A DNA stretch of 64,000 nucleotides. Source: Arthrobacter sp. ov118 (GTDB lineage: Bacteria; Actinomycetota; Actinomycetes; Actinomycetales; Micrococcaceae). Positions 62,237 through 64,000 of the stretch are shown here, piece by piece. Location: the NCBI RefSeq assembly GCF_900116495.1, contig NZ_FPAY01000007.1, forward strand, positions 62,001 to 126,000, written 5' to 3'. Position 1 is the first letter of the stretch. Every line of letters starts with the position of its first letter. Made by a program: the position numbers and the translations under genes. The notes under the pieces were generated by a model. The model made no database searches and was not told where the DNA came from. It worked only from the letters and a program-made list of their open reading frames with translations.

Positions 62237-63022
62237 TCAGCGGCTGGCGGTGGCGCTGTACCGCCCGGCGTTGACCGTGACGTCCAGCGGCAGGCCGAAC
62301 GTCTCGCTCAGGTTTTCGGCCGTGAGGACCTCCGGCAGCGGACCGGAGGCCACTACACCGCCGTCGCGCATCAGCATGGCGTGCGTGAAGCCGGGCGGGA
62401 CTTCCTCGAGGTGGTGGGTGACCAGAACGATTGCCGGCGCGGTGTCGTCGCGGGCGAGTTCGCTCAGGCGCTGGACGAGGTCCTCACGGCCGCCGAGGTC
62501 CAGGCCGGCAGCGGGCTCATCAAGGAGCAGCAGCTCGGGGTCGGTCATGAGGGCGCGGGCGATCTGGACGCGCTTGCGCTCGCCCTCGGAGAGCGAGGCA
62601 AAGGGGCGGTTGAGCAGCGGGCCCATCCCCCACTCGTTCAACAGCCCGAAGGCGCGCCGTTCGTCGTCCTTCTCGTAGCCTTCGCGCCAGCGGCCCGTCA
62701 CGCCGTAGGCGGCGGTGACCACCACGTTGAGGACCTTTTCGTGTTCGGGGATCTGCGTGGCCAGCGCGGCGGAGGACAGGCCGATCCGCGGCCGCAGTTC
62801 GAAGACGTCGACGGCGCCCAGGACTTCCTCGAGGATCCCTGCCATGCCGGAGGTGGGGTGGATCCGGGCGGCAGCCAGCTGGAGAAGAGTGGTCTTGCCG
62901 GCGCCGTTGGGTCCGAGGATCACCCAACGTTCGCCTTCCTTGACCTGCCAGTCCACCTTGTCCAGGAGCGTCTTAGCCCCACGCACAACGCTGACGGCGG
63001 CCATTTCAAGAACTTCACTCAT
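62237..63022 (-). CDS. ABC transporter ATP-binding protein
   Basis: A 261-residue ABC ATPase. Walker A GPNGAGKTTLL, signature LSEGERKRVQIARAL, Walker B ELLLLDEPAAGLD and the H-loop VLVTHHLEEVP are all seen. Without a recognisable permease nearby (the neighbour TSUP gene is not an ABC permease), the transport substrate is unclear; the sequence resembles the ModF/YlmA-type soluble ABC proteins. TAGTGT ends 8 bases before ATG 63022 (leaderless-like). Divergent from serB. Confidence 0.88.
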   Translation of the reverse strand: MSEVLEMAAVSVVRGAKTLLDKVDWQVKEGERWVILGPNGAGKTTLLQLAAARIHPTSGMAGILEEVLGAVDVFELRPRIGLSSAALATQIPEHEKVLNVVVTAAYGVTGRWREGYEKDDERRAFGLLNEWGMGPLLNRPFASLSEGERKRVQIARALMTDPELLLLDEPAAGLDLGGREDLVQRLSELARDDTAPAIVLVTHHLEEVPPGFTHAMLMRDGGVVASGPLPEVLTAENLSETFGLPLDVTVNAGRYSATASR

Positions 63023-63155
63023 AGGAGTAGACACTAGGACAAAAAACCGGGTGACTGATAACCGGCACCGCGCGGTGCCGTGGGCCGTCACACTGCACCG
63101 GCGCCGGGCGCAACGAATTCGGGCCGTGCACCGCCTGCTCGCTAGGATTGAAGCC

Positions 63156-64000
63156 ATGAGTTCGCACGTGACCGCAGTCAGCTACGGCCTGAAACTGTCC
63201 CCTCCCGACATCCAGCGACTGCGCTCGCTGCTCACCGCCGCAGGGCTGAGTGTTGGCGCTGAAACGCGTGCCGGCGACGGACGTTTCGAGGTGTATGCGG
63301 CCGAGTGCGCCATAAACGCGGAGACACCCGCCTCCGAAACACCGCACTCGGAAACACCGCACTCGGAAACACGGGACACCGGAACTGCCTCGACGCCCGG
63401 ATCAATCACGGAAGCACGGCTGGAGGGTCCGCGCCATGCGCTGGCGTCTTCCGGCATCGACGGCGTGGACACGGCACTGGTTCCCGCCGGACTGCGCAAC
63501 GCGCAGCGGAAGTTCTTGATCATGGACGTGGACTCCACCCTCATCCAGCAGGAAGTGATCGAGCTCCTGGCCGCCTATGCCGGCAAACGCGAGGAAGTGG
63601 CGGCCGTGACCGAGGCTGCAATGCGCGGCGAGCTGGACTTCGCCCAGAGCCTCCACGCCCGGGTGGCGGTGCTGGCCGGGCTGCCGGCCGACGTCGTCGC
63701 CAAGGTCCGCGCCGAGGTCAAGCTCACCGAGGGCGCCGCCGAGCTGGTGGCGGCATTCCAGGCCGCCGGCCATGCGGTGGCCGTGGTGTCCGGCGGGTTT
63801 AACCAGATCCTGCAGCCGATTGCCGAGGACCTGGGACTGCGCTACTGGATCGCGAACGAACTCGAAATCGTTGACGGCGCCCTGACGGGCAAGGTGCTTG
63901 GCGATGTCATCGATCGCGCTGCCAAGGAGAAATATCTGCGCGAGTGGGCGGCAGCCGAGGGCATCCCGATGGAGCACACCATTGCGGTGGGCGACGGCGC
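63156..64000 (+). CDS. serB: Phosphoserine phosphatase SerB, 3' partial
   Basis: The reading frame starts at ATG 63156 and is still open at the window end (281 codons and 2 bases). FLIMDVDSTLIQQEVIELLA is the HAD nucleophile motif (DxDST); VAVVSGGFNQILQPIAEDLGL (motif II) and a final VGDGA (motif III/IV) follow. It dephosphorylates L-phosphoserine in serine synthesis. The N-terminal ~55 residues form the usual ACT-like domain, then a 15-bp tandem repeat at 63321-63380 encodes E-T-P-H-S units in a linker. TAGGAT ends 7 bases before the ATG. Confidence 0.93.
   Translation, partial: MSSHVTAVSYGLKLSPPDIQRLRSLLTAAGLSVGAETRAGDGRFEVYAAECAINAETPASETPHSETPHSETRDTGTASTPGSITEARLEGPRHALASSGIDGVDTALVPAGLRNAQRKFLIMDVDSTLIQQEVIELLAAYAGKREEVAAVTEAAMRGELDFAQSLHARVAVLAGLPADVVAKVRAEVKLTEGAAELVAAFQAAGHAVAVVSGGFNQILQPIAEDLGLRYWIANELEIVDGALTGKVLGDVIDRAAKEKYLREWAAAEGIPMEHTIAVGDG

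Noticed and set aside
1..64000. CRISPR arrays, insertion sequences and rRNA
   Set aside because: No regularly spaced direct repeats with unique spacers, no transposase and no rRNA were seen.

Overview
The window is a GC-rich actinobacterial chromosome segment, most likely from Arthrobacter, Pseudarthrobacter or a close relative in the Micrococcaceae. Evidence: a complete Pup-proteasome locus with a natural PafB-PafC fusion, RbpA, mycothiol ligase MshC, an actinobacterial GlgA/GlgC pair, and many genes that look leaderless (a TANNNT box 6-8 nt before the start codon). No phage, transposon or CRISPR was seen, and the gene order looks like core chromosome. Families were recognised by reading the sequence only; no database search was run.

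Layout. 1-2258: the end of an SPFH/band-7 protein, rbpA with a SigH/SigR-like promoter, a strong shared terminator, and polyprenol-phosphate mannose synthase. 2746-22741 (almost all minus strand): amidohydrolase, helicase helY, tatC, tatA, a small membrane protein, pafBC, two FKBP isomerases, pafA, prcA, prcB, pup, dop, mpa, trmI, a site-2-type protease and a HAD phosphatase. Pup is made ligation-competent by Dop, attached by PafA, recognised and unfolded by Mpa and degraded by PrcAB. PafBC is the DNA-damage activator encoded in the same locus. 22895-30297: PAC2 protein, mshC, uppP, aldo/keto reductase, two small conserved proteins, acyl-CoA dehydrogenase, M20 peptidase and tRNA-Leu(GAG).

30557-36410: malQ, a DksA/TraR-like protein overlapping an M50 peptidase, a glutathionyl-hydroquinone-reductase-like protein and a FUSC transporter. 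36407-43039: a fatty-acid module (MaoC/HtdX-like, FabG4-like, FadA2-like, acyl-CoA oxidase-like) controlled by a divergent TetR gene whose near-certain operator is a 14-bp inverted repeat touching the TetR start codon. 43161-47433: glgA and glgC, then an unusual SDR protein with an N-terminal four-cysteine zinc site and no canonical catalytic tyrosine.

47499-51349: a DosR/DosS-like two-component pair, with the heme-ligand histidine position conserved in the kinase, flanked by two paralogous FMN-split-barrel (PPOX) genes. Both PPOX genes carry a DosR-box-like palindrome exactly 37 nt before the start codon, which suggests a small hypoxia/NO regulon. 51433-54798: a three-gene overlapping operon of circularly permuted ATP-grasp, alpha-E and transglutaminase-like proteins, a widespread but poorly understood peptide ligase/peptidase-type system. 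54963-64000: YeiH-type exporter, aminopeptidase N, a lipoate ligase-like protein with its accessory domain at the N-terminus, rpmE2, a SpoU-type methyltransferase, a TSUP exporter, an ABC ATPase and the start of serB, which runs off the end.

Non-coding structure includes a dispersed 59-bp hairpin element (three copies, one compensatory base change), a perfect 22-bp inverted repeat at 51358-51414, several intrinsic terminators and short tandem repeats, mostly in linkers.
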